A stretch of DNA of 39,176 nucleotides from Prevotella sp. (lineage in GTDB: Bacteria > Bacteroidota > Bacteroidia > Bacteroidales > Bacteroidaceae). Of the stretch, positions 17,586-26,569 are shown piece by piece (the stretch's first letter is position 1; each line of letters opens with the position of its first letter). The translations under genes were made by a program, and so were the position numbers. The notes under the pieces were generated by a model, which was not told where the DNA came from, searched no databases, and saw only the letters and a program-made list of their open reading frames with translations. The stretch is taken from positions 1 through 39,176 of the forward strand of contig JAILHK010000006.1 in the NCBI GenBank assembly GCA_024695815.1. The letters run 5' to 3'.

Positions 17586-20525
17586 TCACCTCAGATATTT
17601 TTTCCCATCCTTGATATAAAGGCCGCGAGTCGGTTTGCCTATGCGCTGACCGTTCATATTATAAATACGGTCTGTCGCTGCATTGGTACGGGGACTCGAG
17701 ATTTCTTTGATTGCAGAGACGATGCCTGTATTGTAGAGCACAGGATGTCCCTTCTCCTCACTGCTGAGGAACCAGATGCCTGGAGCCGCCTGATACAGTG
17801 CATTGAACACCACATCGTTGGTAAAGTCTTCAACAGCACTCTTTGGCATAGAAGCCCAGTTTGTGACAGGGTCGAAACAGTTCGTAACGTTGATATTGTT
17901 GCCACGAGCAAACGATTCTGAACCGACACCAGCCACAGTACCCATATTATAACAGTTGGTGAGCTCGGCCTCATCGCCCAGCCATCCACTCAGACCGCCA
18001 GCCTCGATGTCGGCAATGATGGTGCCAGCATTATAGCAGTTGTTCATCACCACCTTCAGCGCGCTGCTGCTATTGCTACCTAGGATACCACCAGCATAGA
18101 AGCTCTGTGCACTAACGGTGGCCTCGTTGCCCAGCTGCTCTAAGGTCAGCTTGCCAGCAGCCACAACAGGAGTCGAGCCGATAAATGCGCCCACCTCATG
18201 ACGACCAGCAAAGCTACAGCTGTTGTCAATCGTGAAGTTACGAATCTGTGCACCTTCGCCTACAACACCGAAGAAGCCCACGGGCTCATCGCTCTCAGTC
18301 TGTGTCATGGTCAAGTTGCTGATGATGTGACCCTGACCATCGAATGTAGCAGCAAAGGGTTTGGCAGATGTACCGATACCTGCAAAGACAATGTCCTTGA
18401 AGTCAATATCAGCCATCAGACGTGCACTCTTCACCTCGTCGTTCTTAGCATAGGCAGCATACCATACCAGGTCGGCAGCACTGCCAAGCTCGTAGATATC
18501 GCCCACCGGCTGTTTATAGTCCATATCGGCAACGCCGCAAACGGTGCAGACGCCCATTTCCCACTGGTGAGGCTGATAAACGGTCTGTGCATCCTTGTCG
18601 TTGGTGAAGGTGGTTGTGCCCACAGGCTGACCATCACAGGTGAAGGTGCCCGAAGGATAGACCAGTCCATTCTCTACACCGCAGGGCAAAGGCAGTTTGT
18701 CAGTGCCGATGCGCTGCAACCAGATGCCGGCAGGCTCATTGTCGTTGAGCAGATAAGCCAGCTGACCGGTGGTGGTAATATCGGCAGAAACCTTCTGTCC
18801 TTGCTCAGAGAACTGACCATTGCTTATCACATAGACAGCTGTCAGGTTTGAGCAGTTTCGTACTACAGCCATTGAGTTGCCGCTGCAAGTCAGTTCCGTG
18901 GCAGCCACCAGACAGTGACTGAAGCTGACCTCTTGGCCACCATTGGCATAACCCAGCAGACCACCATCGCCAGTGGCGTTAGGCGTCTTGATAGAACCAT
19001 AGAAGCCACAGTTGACCATCTGTCCCTGATCGTGCATATAGGCACCGATACCACCTACGGTAGCATCGTCGCCACTGCTGCGTTCGAAGTTGATAAAGCT
19101 GGCGCAGCATTCAATCTTCGATGTGCCACGCGAACCGGCAAAGATACCTCCCGAGCAGGAGTTGTTTTCGTTCTGGATAGTACCATCGGTGATGAGGTGA
19201 TGGATATAGGCATTCCTCAGATAGCGGAAGAGCGCCACATTCTTCTGGTTGACCTGGTATTTCACCGTGACACGATAGCCCTGACCGTCGAACTCGCCCT
19301 GATAGGCATTCTCATTGTCGCCATCGCCAATCATGTCTTGATAATTGCTGAAGTCGATGTTAGCCGTCAGACGTGCATTGATGGCACGGTTCTCACTGCT
19401 GTTGACCAAAGCAGCAAACCAATGCAGATGCTGCGCCGAAGCCAAAGAATAGAAGCCCTTGGCATCAGCCTGCAGGTAGTTAGGCTGAATGGTGTGACAC
19501 TCTGAACAGAAGCCTGTTTCGTCCCACTGGTGCTCGTCGCGCACGGTACCTTCGGAAGAGTTGCTGAAAGTCACCTCACCCTTAGGTGTGCCGTCGCACT
19601 TCAGAAGACCGTTGGCATAGACGATGCCCTTGCCTTGTGGCGAAGGAACATTATCGGTACCGATGGTTTGGAACCAAGCGGGGTTATCGCTTTTGTTACC
19701 ATTCAGCAGGAAACAAAGCTGACCACTCTTAGCCAGTTCGTCGGTAGCAGCGATACCACCCTTCTCGTTTTTCAATCCTTCGTAGTTGCCCACGAAATAG
19801 CAGTTCTCTGCAACACCATTATTGCGGAACAGTATCTCGTTGTTATCGTTCTTCTGAACGTTGAGCGTAGCTGCCACCAGACAGTTGCGAATCACGTTGC
19901 CACCATTGGCCCATCCCACAAGACCACCGCAACCATTACGGTTGGGTGCGTTGATGGTGCCCAGGAAGGCACAGTTCTCAATGATGTTGGTACCGTTCAC
20001 ATCCTCAAAACTTCCGCAGATGCCGGCATGTGTGGCATCACCACTGCCCGTGTCGTTGATGGTGACATAGCTCACGCAGTTCTGAATCAGCGAACCACTC
20101 TGCCAAAGACCACCGATAAGACCAGAGGCCAATTTCGAGGTGGTGGTGATAGAGCCTTCTACAACCACGTTTCTGACGGTAGCGCCATTAATACGACGAA
20201 AAGGAGCCACACGATCTTCGTTCAGATTATAGCTGACAATCAGTTTATGTCCCTGACCATCGAAAACGCCACGGTAAGGCTTTCCGCCACCGTTGATACC
20301 CACCATATTGTTGCCTTCAATGGTAATATCGGCTGTCAAAACCGCATTCAGGCGCTGATTGCTGCCCGTGTTGTGCAACGTACAGAACTCGTTCCAGTCC
20401 TGAGGCGTGCCAATCTGATAAACACCGTCAACAGGTTCGATAGCCATAACAGCAGTGCTTGTTAGCCATGCCGAAGCGATGGCTAACAAGATGCTTGATT
20501 TATAATTTTTCAATAATTTAGTCAT
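17586..20525 (-). CDS. GLUG-repeat secreted surface protein B (979 aa)
   Basis: With the start at 20525 the protein begins MTKLLKNYKSSILLAIASAW and has a signal peptide ending near residue 28 (STAVMA before IEPVDG). The frame is open 51 bases farther, to an ATG overlapping the upstream GH31 stop, but that would put 17 extra residues before the signal sequence. Three GLUG modules (about 29-330, 350-650, 670-950) are separated by knuckles CSEC (340-343) and CTVC (660-663). The tail ends IYNMNGQRIGKPTRGLYIKD. Module 1 is very close to module 1 of protein D, and module 3 shares its ending (SFARGNN, TNCFDPV, GHPVLY). No catalytic motif is visible. A surface or secreted binding role is inferred from the operon with two GH31 enzymes. 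Confidence 0.8.
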   Translation of the reverse strand: MTKLLKNYKSSILLAIASAWLTSTAVMAIEPVDGVYQIGTPQDWNEFCTLHNTGSNQRLNAVLTADITIEGNNMVGINGGGKPYRGVFDGQGHKLIVSYNLNEDRVAPFRRINGATVRNVVVEGSITTTSKLASGLIGGLWQSGSLIQNCVSYVTINDTGSGDATHAGICGSFEDVNGTNIIENCAFLGTINAPNRNGCGGLVGWANGGNVIRNCLVAATLNVQKNDNNEILFRNNGVAENCYFVGNYEGLKNEKGGIAATDELAKSGQLCFLLNGNKSDNPAWFQTIGTDNVPSPQGKGIVYANGLLKCDGTPKGEVTFSNSSEGTVRDEHQWDETGFCSECHTIQPNYLQADAKGFYSLASAQHLHWFAALVNSSENRAINARLTANIDFSNYQDMIGDGDNENAYQGEFDGQGYRVTVKYQVNQKNVALFRYLRNAYIHHLITDGTIQNENNSCSGGIFAGSRGTSKIECCASFINFERSSGDDATVGGIGAYMHDQGQMVNCGFYGSIKTPNATGDGGLLGYANGGQEVSFSHCLVAATELTCSGNSMAVVRNCSNLTAVYVISNGQFSEQGQKVSADITTTGQLAYLLNDNEPAGIWLQRIGTDKLPLPCGVENGLVYPSGTFTCDGQPVGTTTFTNDKDAQTVYQPHQWEMGVCTVCGVADMDYKQPVGDIYELGSAADLVWYAAYAKNDEVKSARLMADIDFKDIVFAGIGTSAKPFAATFDGQGHIISNLTMTQTESDEPVGFFGVVGEGAQIRNFTIDNSCSFAGRHEVGAFIGSTPVVAAGKLTLEQLGNEATVSAQSFYAGGILGSNSSSALKVVMNNCYNAGTIIADIEAGGLSGWLGDEAELTNCYNMGTVAGVGSESFARGNNINVTNCFDPVTNWASMPKSAVEDFTNDVVFNALYQAAPGIWFLSSEEKGHPVLYNTGIVSAIKEISSPRTNAATDRIYNMNGQRIGKPTRGLYIKDGKKYLR

Positions 20526-20575
20526 ATTGTAAAGGTTAGATGTTGTGTAAGGTCGTTTGTATTGGTTGAGTGTCA

Positions 20576-22708
20576 TTACTTCTTAACTTTCATGGATGCC
20601 CGGTTGCCCGTCTGCCATGCAGAGTACTGCACCTTGCCGCCCTTTACATAGGCGATGCGCAGCGTGCGCTGGGGCTTCTCCATCTGTCCCTCCACCTTAT
20701 TTAATACGATAGAGAGCTGTTTCTTGTTGAGCGTAGCCTCAATCGTAGAGAGACTGTAGTTGCCCTCACGGTACGAGAAGCCATCACCTTCGTCCTCATA
20801 GAGCTGGCCCTTGGCTTTGCCATCGGCATCCAGACAGACATAGAGGGTGAGCGAGTCGGTGGTCATCTCGGTAGTGCTCTGTGCCAGGTTGGCCATAGGA
20901 ATCACCGAACCAGGACGCTGACGGAGCTCCGACTGATAGATATCCGTGTTTTGTTCCAGCGTGAAGGGCTGCCATGAACCACCATTAGGCTGGGCAACCT
21001 TATCTGCCCAACGAGGTGTGATCATCAAGTCGCCACCCAACAGGAAAGCCTTGTCTTCGCTGCGCAGCGAGAGGTCCTTGGCATCGGCCATGAACAAGGG
21101 GCGCATCACAGGCATACCATCTACGCTGGCTTCACGGAAGGCGGTGTAGATGTAAGGCATCAACTTGTAGCGACGCTCAATGGCGGTACGACAAGCGTTG
21201 AGCACCTCGGGAGTGAAAGCCCAAGGCTCCTGGTCCACACTGTTGTCGATGGTGTGGTTGCGCACAAAGGGGAAGTAAACACCCATGGCTGTCCAGTCAG
21301 CCACCAGCTCAGCAGTAGAGTTCTCGCAGAAACCGCCAATGTCAGGACCGTTGAAGGGCTGACCAGACAATCCCAGTGTCAACGTCATAGGAACGCTGAG
21401 CTTCATCTGTTCTACAGAAGAGAGGTTGTCGCCCGTCCAAGTGGCAGCATAGCGATGACCACCCAGGAAGTTTGAGCGCGAGAGGATGAAGGGGCGCTTG
21501 TTGGGGTTAGCATAGAGCAGACCCTGACGACTGGCACGCACCATGTTCAGTCCGAACACATTGTGGAAACGAGCATGAGAACCAGGCTGTACGCCGTCAC
21601 CGCCCAGGTGCTTATTGTCAACAGGCATGGTACCATCAGGACCGCCGAAGACAGAAGGCTCGTTCATATCGTTCCACACACCATCGATACCCGTAGCCAT
21701 ATAGTCCTTATAGAGCGTAGCCCACCAGGTACGAACCTCAGGACGTGTAAAGTCGGGGAAGTGGCAGGGACCAGGCCAGCAGTTGCCCACGAAAGGTTTG
21801 CCGTCCTTATCCTTCACCCAATAGTCGGAGGCTGTTCCCTGGTCATCCACGAAATAGCCCTGCTCCACCTTCACGCCTGGGTCAATCATATACACAGCCT
21901 TCAGGTTCTTGCTGTGCAGATAGTCGTTCAAGCCCTTAGGGTCAGAGAACTCTTTGGGGTGGAAGGTGAAAATCTTGTAATTGTCCATGTAGTGGATATC
22001 CATCCAGATAACATCCGAAGGGATGCGGTTAGAACGCAACAAATCAGCTATCTCCTTCACACGAGTGTCAGGATGGTAGCTGAAACGACACTGCTGATAG
22101 CCGAGCGACCACAGGGGTGGCAGCTCCATCTTGCCAGTCAGGTCAACCAAGGCCTGCATCAGTGCCTGAGGGTTCTCGCGTTCGATAACAACCACACGGA
22201 AAGCAGGACCCTCACTCTCGAAGATCACCTGCTTGTCCTGTGTGGTGATGCGTTGTTTCCAGGTATTGTCTGCTATCAGTCCGAAGGCTGTACCATCCTT
22301 ACGAACGCCCATCACCCAGGGATGACTCTGGTAGAGGTGCGTGCCGTTGTCCACGCCATAGGCGGGTGTGTCGATATTCCACAGTCCCACCGTATAGCCG
22401 TTACGGCGCAGACTGCCCGTTACCTCGCCAGTGCCATAGAAATCGACACTGTCTTCAACGTTGATGGTTGCCACGTTTCTGCCTCCATAGGTAGTGAAGA
22501 CAGGGCGCACTTTCCAGTCGGCAGCAAGCGTGTTGATAGCCGCTGGCTCGTGCTCGAAAATAGGTGAAGGCAGGTGCTGTTTTGCATCATATCCGTTAGG
22601 ATAGAACACCGCCACTTTGTCATTGGTCATAAAAGCAGTCTGAGCCATCGCTACGGAAGCGATGGCCAGACTACTAAGAAACATGCTGACTCTTAAAGTC
22701 ATCTTCAT
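20576..22708 (-). CDS. Secreted GH31 glycosidase, WNDMNE type (probable alpha-glucosidase)
   Basis: This 710-aa glycoside hydrolase family 31 enzyme has a signal peptide of about 22 residues (AIASVAMAQ). The (beta/alpha)8 catalytic domain carries the nucleophile Asp in GVWNDMNEPSVF (about D347) and the acid/base Asp in TWTGDN (about D427). The N-terminal beta domain includes DFYGTGEVTGSLRRNG, and the C-terminal beta domain includes LYEDEGDGFSY. The WNDMNEPSVF form is typical of alpha-glucosidases such as the glucosidase II group, so cleavage of non-reducing alpha-linked glucose is likely; linkage preference cannot be read. It lies between GLUG genes A (26 bp gap) and B (50 bp gap). It was perhaps acquired separately from the other GH31, whose active-site motif differs. 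Confidence 0.9.
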   Translation of the reverse strand: MKMTLRVSMFLSSLAIASVAMAQTAFMTNDKVAVFYPNGYDAKQHLPSPIFEHEPAAINTLAADWKVRPVFTTYGGRNVATINVEDSVDFYGTGEVTGSLRRNGYTVGLWNIDTPAYGVDNGTHLYQSHPWVMGVRKDGTAFGLIADNTWKQRITTQDKQVIFESEGPAFRVVVIERENPQALMQALVDLTGKMELPPLWSLGYQQCRFSYHPDTRVKEIADLLRSNRIPSDVIWMDIHYMDNYKIFTFHPKEFSDPKGLNDYLHSKNLKAVYMIDPGVKVEQGYFVDDQGTASDYWVKDKDGKPFVGNCWPGPCHFPDFTRPEVRTWWATLYKDYMATGIDGVWNDMNEPSVFGGPDGTMPVDNKHLGGDGVQPGSHARFHNVFGLNMVRASRQGLLYANPNKRPFILSRSNFLGGHRYAATWTGDNLSSVEQMKLSVPMTLTLGLSGQPFNGPDIGGFCENSTAELVADWTAMGVYFPFVRNHTIDNSVDQEPWAFTPEVLNACRTAIERRYKLMPYIYTAFREASVDGMPVMRPLFMADAKDLSLRSEDKAFLLGGDLMITPRWADKVAQPNGGSWQPFTLEQNTDIYQSELRQRPGSVIPMANLAQSTTEMTTDSLTLYVCLDADGKAKGQLYEDEGDGFSYREGNYSLSTIEATLNKKQLSIVLNKVEGQMEKPQRTLRIAYVKGGKVQYSAWQTGNRASMKVKK

Positions 22709-22734
22709 TATTACTAACTATTGTATTTTTATTA

Positions 22735-25700
22735 TTATTTCATAATCTTCTTCACGCTGCCATCGGCCATACGTACGATGTTGATACCACGCTGGAGCTG
22801 CATCTGACGAGCACCAGAGATAGAGTAAACCACCTGGATGTTGCTCTTCTTAGATACAACAGATGTCTCGATGCCAGAAGCTGTTGGGTCGTTGCTATAA
22901 CCACCATCGGTTGTCTCATAAACCACGGCGTGAGTAGCATCGAAGACGGGATGTTCGTCAGTGCCCAGTGTCTGGAAGAAGATCGGTGTTTCAGCACCCT
23001 TGTTCAGCAGGAAGCAGAGCTTACCGTTCTGCACATCGTCGGCAGTAACCTGGTTAACCTGTGCACCTTCTACTTCGTAGCAGTTCTCCAACTTCACGTT
23101 GCTACCATTGTAACGTACCATCGTACGATCGCCATCGATAGCTGAAGGACTCAAGAAACCTGAGTTCCAGCAGTTGACAACCTCGCCAACATCGCCCAGC
23201 CATCCAGAGATGGCACCACACTCACGCTGACCAATGATTTCACCAGTGTTGTAGCAGTTGATAATGCGTACATAAGCCTCGCTGAGGTCGTTTACGCCCA
23301 GGATACCTGCACCATTAGCACCATCGACACCAACACTGACAAGAGCCTCGTTACCACAGTTCTCAATGGTCAGAATACCATTGCCACAAGCAGTACCTAC
23401 GATACCTGCAGAGTAGCCGATAGAATAGATCTCACAGCTAGAATCTACAATAATATTCTTAATAGTAGCACCACTGGCCAGACCGAACAGACCTACATTA
23501 CCGGTCTGAACATCTATAAGCATGTTAGAGATCTTATGACCGTGACCATCGAAAATGCCAGAGAAAGGACGCTTCACGTCGCGGGTGATGGGGTTCTGCT
23601 GCTCGTCCACCTCACCAGTGAGCTCGGTGGCACGTGTACCGATACCCTGGAATTCCTGAACATCCGCCATATCGATATCCTCAACAACGTCAACAATCAC
23701 CTTACCATCAATCTCACCGCTGTTGATAGCGTTGGCCAGAGCCTCCAGCTGTGCAGCATTGCGAATGATGCGGGCACCACAAACGGTGCAGATGTCATTT
23801 TCATAGTTGTGCTCATCGCGTGTCACGCCAGTCTCGGTGTTAGTGTAGGTCACATCGGGTTTCAGTGTGCCATCGCAAGACTCAGAACCAGCCACATAAA
23901 CCATCTTATGGTCAGCGAAAGGTACGGGATAATTATCGGTGCCCAGATCCTGGCGCCATGCATCGATACCATCGGCAGCATTCAGCAGATAGCAAAGCTC
24001 ACCAGTAGCCAGCAGATCTTGGCTGATGATCTCAACAGAGTTGTCAGAAACAGAAACGATATTGTCTGTGTAGTAGCAGTTCATCTTAGTCTTCACGTGG
24101 CGGGCAATAACGGTAGAACCATTGGCCAGCAACAGTTCAGAAGGCGCTACATAACAGTTCTTGATGATGGTCTCCACCTCACCATGAGCATAACCGATGA
24201 TGGCAGCACTACCCTCACAACCCTCAGCTACCATTGAACCGATGAAGGCACAGTTGCTGAAAGTAGGAGTCTCGTGAGCTACAGCGCAGATACCACCATG
24301 GGTAGCATCGCCCAGGTACGAACCGGTAATGTCAACATCAACCACGATGTTCTCGAACGTAGAGTTACCACGTGTAACGAACATCAGACCACCAGCAAAA
24401 CGATTGCTTGTTTCGATAGATCCCTTGACCATCAGGTTCTTGATGGTTGAGCTTTCAACGACCTTGAACAGGCCAACGCCGTCGTAACTTGCAGAATAGT
24501 CAATGGTAATAGTATGACCAGCACCATCAAAGACGCCATTGAATGCGCGAACGGGATCCTCCTCTTCGGCAGAGAAAGCGTCACCACCAATCATCACGTC
24601 GTTCAGTGTATATTCCGTAAAGTCGATGTCGGCAGTCAGACGAGCCTTCACCTTCTTATTACCGTTGTTTACAAGAGCAGCAAACCAGTTCAGATCCTTG
24701 GCAGTCTCCAACAGATAGAAACCATCTTCTGTGAGCTCCTTATAGTTCTTGTCAGCAGCACCGCAGTTAACGCAGACACCATCCTCGAAAGAGTGTGGGT
24801 CACGGTTTGACTCGTTGGTGTTAGAGAATGATACGTCAGTCTCGTCCTTTGGTGTACCATCGCAGTACAGGTCACCAACAGCATAAACAATTCCGTGAGA
24901 AGCGAATGGATAAGGATGGATGTCCTTATCAAGGGTCTGGAACCACAGAGCATCTTCGCACTTATTGCCGTTCAGCTGATAGCAGACAGCGCCACATTCC
25001 ATATCATATTCATCATCGCTGATCTTTGTACCCTGGGTACCAGCTATATCAAAGTTGTTCAGGCCTTTACCACGAGTGTTACGCCACAGAGAGTAGTTCC
25101 CGTCTTGGCCTATCACATAACCAGCCTGGTAACAGTTCTCGATTCTGCTGCCATTGTCACCAACCCATCCGCAGAAAGCGGCAGCCTCTCTATCTGCCAC
25201 GATACCACCAGTATTGAAACAGTTCAGAATCACGATACCACACTGTGAACTCATGCTCACACCGCAAATACCAGCTGCATTCTGCTCAATAGCAGTGACG
25301 TTGGCTTCGTTACCACAACGCTCGAAGGTAGCTGTGCCACCACCATTGGTACCACCGGCGATACCTCCAACAAAGGCCTTACCCTTAATCTTACAAGACT
25401 TGGCAATGATCACATCGTGGATATAAGCGCCACCACCAATCACACCAAACAATCCTACGTACTCTTGATCTTCCAATTCGAGAATCAGGTTCTTGATGCT
25501 GTGCTCCTGGCCGTCGAAAGTACCAGTGAACTTACTGCTCGTAGAACCGATAGGAGTGAATTCCACATCGGTCATGTCGATATCGGCTGTCAAAGCACCC
25601 GAAATCGAACCATTGCCACTGGCAACCATGTTTGAGAATGCTACCAGATCCTGGGCTGTGCCAATCTGGTAAACTCCATCTACTTGCTCAAGAGCAAAAG

Positions 25701-25758
25701 CTACTGAGCTTACAATCCAACAAAGGAGTGCAAAGAGTAAACTTCTTTTCATAATCAT
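22735..25758 (-). CDS. GLUG-repeat secreted surface protein A (1007 aa)
   Basis: A signal peptide ends near residue 22 (SSVAFA before LEQVDG); Met codons at 25758 and 25752 are alternative starts. Three GLUG modules (about 23-315, 340-640, 665-935) are joined by knuckles CVNC (329-332) and CTVC (657-660), the same plan as its three paralogues. Cysteines inside the modules (NCYNTG, ENCGNEA) are regularly spaced and could stack or form disulphides along a beta-helix. The tail ends VVYSISGARQMQLQRGINIV with a basic C-terminus. It is the first of the four GLUG genes, 64 bp after the SusE/F-like gene and 26 bp before the second GH31 gene, consistent with an outer-surface partner in glycan capture. 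Confidence 0.8.
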   Translation of the reverse strand: MIMKRSLLFALLCWIVSSVAFALEQVDGVYQIGTAQDLVAFSNMVASGNGSISGALTADIDMTDVEFTPIGSTSSKFTGTFDGQEHSIKNLILELEDQEYVGLFGVIGGGAYIHDVIIAKSCKIKGKAFVGGIAGGTNGGGTATFERCGNEANVTAIEQNAAGICGVSMSSQCGIVILNCFNTGGIVADREAAAFCGWVGDNGSRIENCYQAGYVIGQDGNYSLWRNTRGKGLNNFDIAGTQGTKISDDEYDMECGAVCYQLNGNKCEDALWFQTLDKDIHPYPFASHGIVYAVGDLYCDGTPKDETDVSFSNTNESNRDPHSFEDGVCVNCGAADKNYKELTEDGFYLLETAKDLNWFAALVNNGNKKVKARLTADIDFTEYTLNDVMIGGDAFSAEEEDPVRAFNGVFDGAGHTITIDYSASYDGVGLFKVVESSTIKNLMVKGSIETSNRFAGGLMFVTRGNSTFENIVVDVDITGSYLGDATHGGICAVAHETPTFSNCAFIGSMVAEGCEGSAAIIGYAHGEVETIIKNCYVAPSELLLANGSTVIARHVKTKMNCYYTDNIVSVSDNSVEIISQDLLATGELCYLLNAADGIDAWRQDLGTDNYPVPFADHKMVYVAGSESCDGTLKPDVTYTNTETGVTRDEHNYENDICTVCGARIIRNAAQLEALANAINSGEIDGKVIVDVVEDIDMADVQEFQGIGTRATELTGEVDEQQNPITRDVKRPFSGIFDGHGHKISNMLIDVQTGNVGLFGLASGATIKNIIVDSSCEIYSIGYSAGIVGTACGNGILTIENCGNEALVSVGVDGANGAGILGVNDLSEAYVRIINCYNTGEIIGQRECGAISGWLGDVGEVVNCWNSGFLSPSAIDGDRTMVRYNGSNVKLENCYEVEGAQVNQVTADDVQNGKLCFLLNKGAETPIFFQTLGTDEHPVFDATHAVVYETTDGGYSNDPTASGIETSVVSKKSNIQVVYSISGARQMQLQRGINIVRMADGSVKKIMK

Positions 25759-25822
25759 TGTTTTTAGTTATTCGAAATATAATTACTATTACTTAATATA
25801 TTGTTTGCGGTTGAAATCAGGA

Positions 25823-26554
25823 CTACTTAATCAACTCTGCCTTGACAGTTTCGTTGAACAGGTCAATCTTGATGCGATAGCGTCCGGGCTTAGAAATCTT
25901 CCATTTCGTATCGTCACCACCTGTGCGGAACTGACCGTCAGTCAGAATGTCGGCATCGGCCTTATAGGGATGAATGCCCTTGGGCGACCAGCGATCCTGT
26001 CCCTGGAACTTAAAGCTCTCGGGCTCCTCAATACCAGGATGGCTCTTCAGCTCGCCTTCCCATGTCCACACGTAGGGGTTGTTCACATCCTGCTTCATCA
26101 GCAGCATCTTTCCTTCGCACTTCCATCCTGCATCGGTAGCACCGCCGGCAATGAACAGCTCGCCCCAGGGATAGAACACCTCACCCTGCAGCTTCATGTC
26201 CTTTGTGTTGACGGTGAAACGATAGTGATCTTCTGCGAAAGCCACCTGCCAGCCTGCTTTGCTGGCATCGGTGGTCTCCTGATATGACAAGCCACGATTC
26301 ACGATATTTGCATCGGCGAGCAGGGGCAACAGGTAAGTGGTGTTCTTACCTGCCTTCTTGGTGGTCATGACGCGAACCTCGCCCTCAGACAGTTTGCCGG
26401 CATACTTAAAGCTGCCGTCGCCGCCCTTCACCAGTTTCTGCACGCCGCCGGGCACTGCACTACCTGTGATCCATAAGTCCTGATACTTCTGGGCTGTAGC
26501 GGTGCTCAGACCCATCATCAAGCATCCTATTGTATATATCAAAAACTTCTTCAT
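25823..26554 (-). CDS. SusE/SusF-like carbohydrate-binding protein (small)
   Basis: This 243-aa secreted protein has an N-terminal signal (MKKFLIYTIGCLMMGLSTATAQ). Cleavage after ATA is most likely, although a Cys at residue 11 after TIG is a weak lipobox candidate. Two beta-rich modules follow: about 24-120 (LWITGSAVPGG, VMTTKKAGK) and about 130-243 (ELFIAGGATDAGWKCEGKML, YVWTWEGEL, FKFQGQDRWSPKG, PGRYRIKIDLFNETV). The second matches the starch-binding module pattern of SusE/SusF, including its Trp-rich stretches. It is much shorter than SusE or SusF. It probably binds alpha-glucan-like ligands at the cell surface or in the periplasm. The gene is 15 bp after the first GH31 gene. Confidence 0.75.
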   Translation of the reverse strand: MKKFLIYTIGCLMMGLSTATAQKYQDLWITGSAVPGGVQKLVKGGDGSFKYAGKLSEGEVRVMTTKKAGKNTTYLLPLLADANIVNRGLSYQETTDASKAGWQVAFAEDHYRFTVNTKDMKLQGEVFYPWGELFIAGGATDAGWKCEGKMLLMKQDVNNPYVWTWEGELKSHPGIEEPESFKFQGQDRWSPKGIHPYKADADILTDGQFRTGGDDTKWKISKPGRYRIKIDLFNETVKAELIK

Positions 26555-26569
26555 ATTAGTATTCCTCCT

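Noticed and set aside
20525..20576. Start of GLUG protein B at an ATG overlapping the GH31 stop (TAATG)
   Set aside because: It would add 17 residues before an otherwise normal signal peptide; ATG 20525 gives the standard arrangement. Translational coupling is not excluded.
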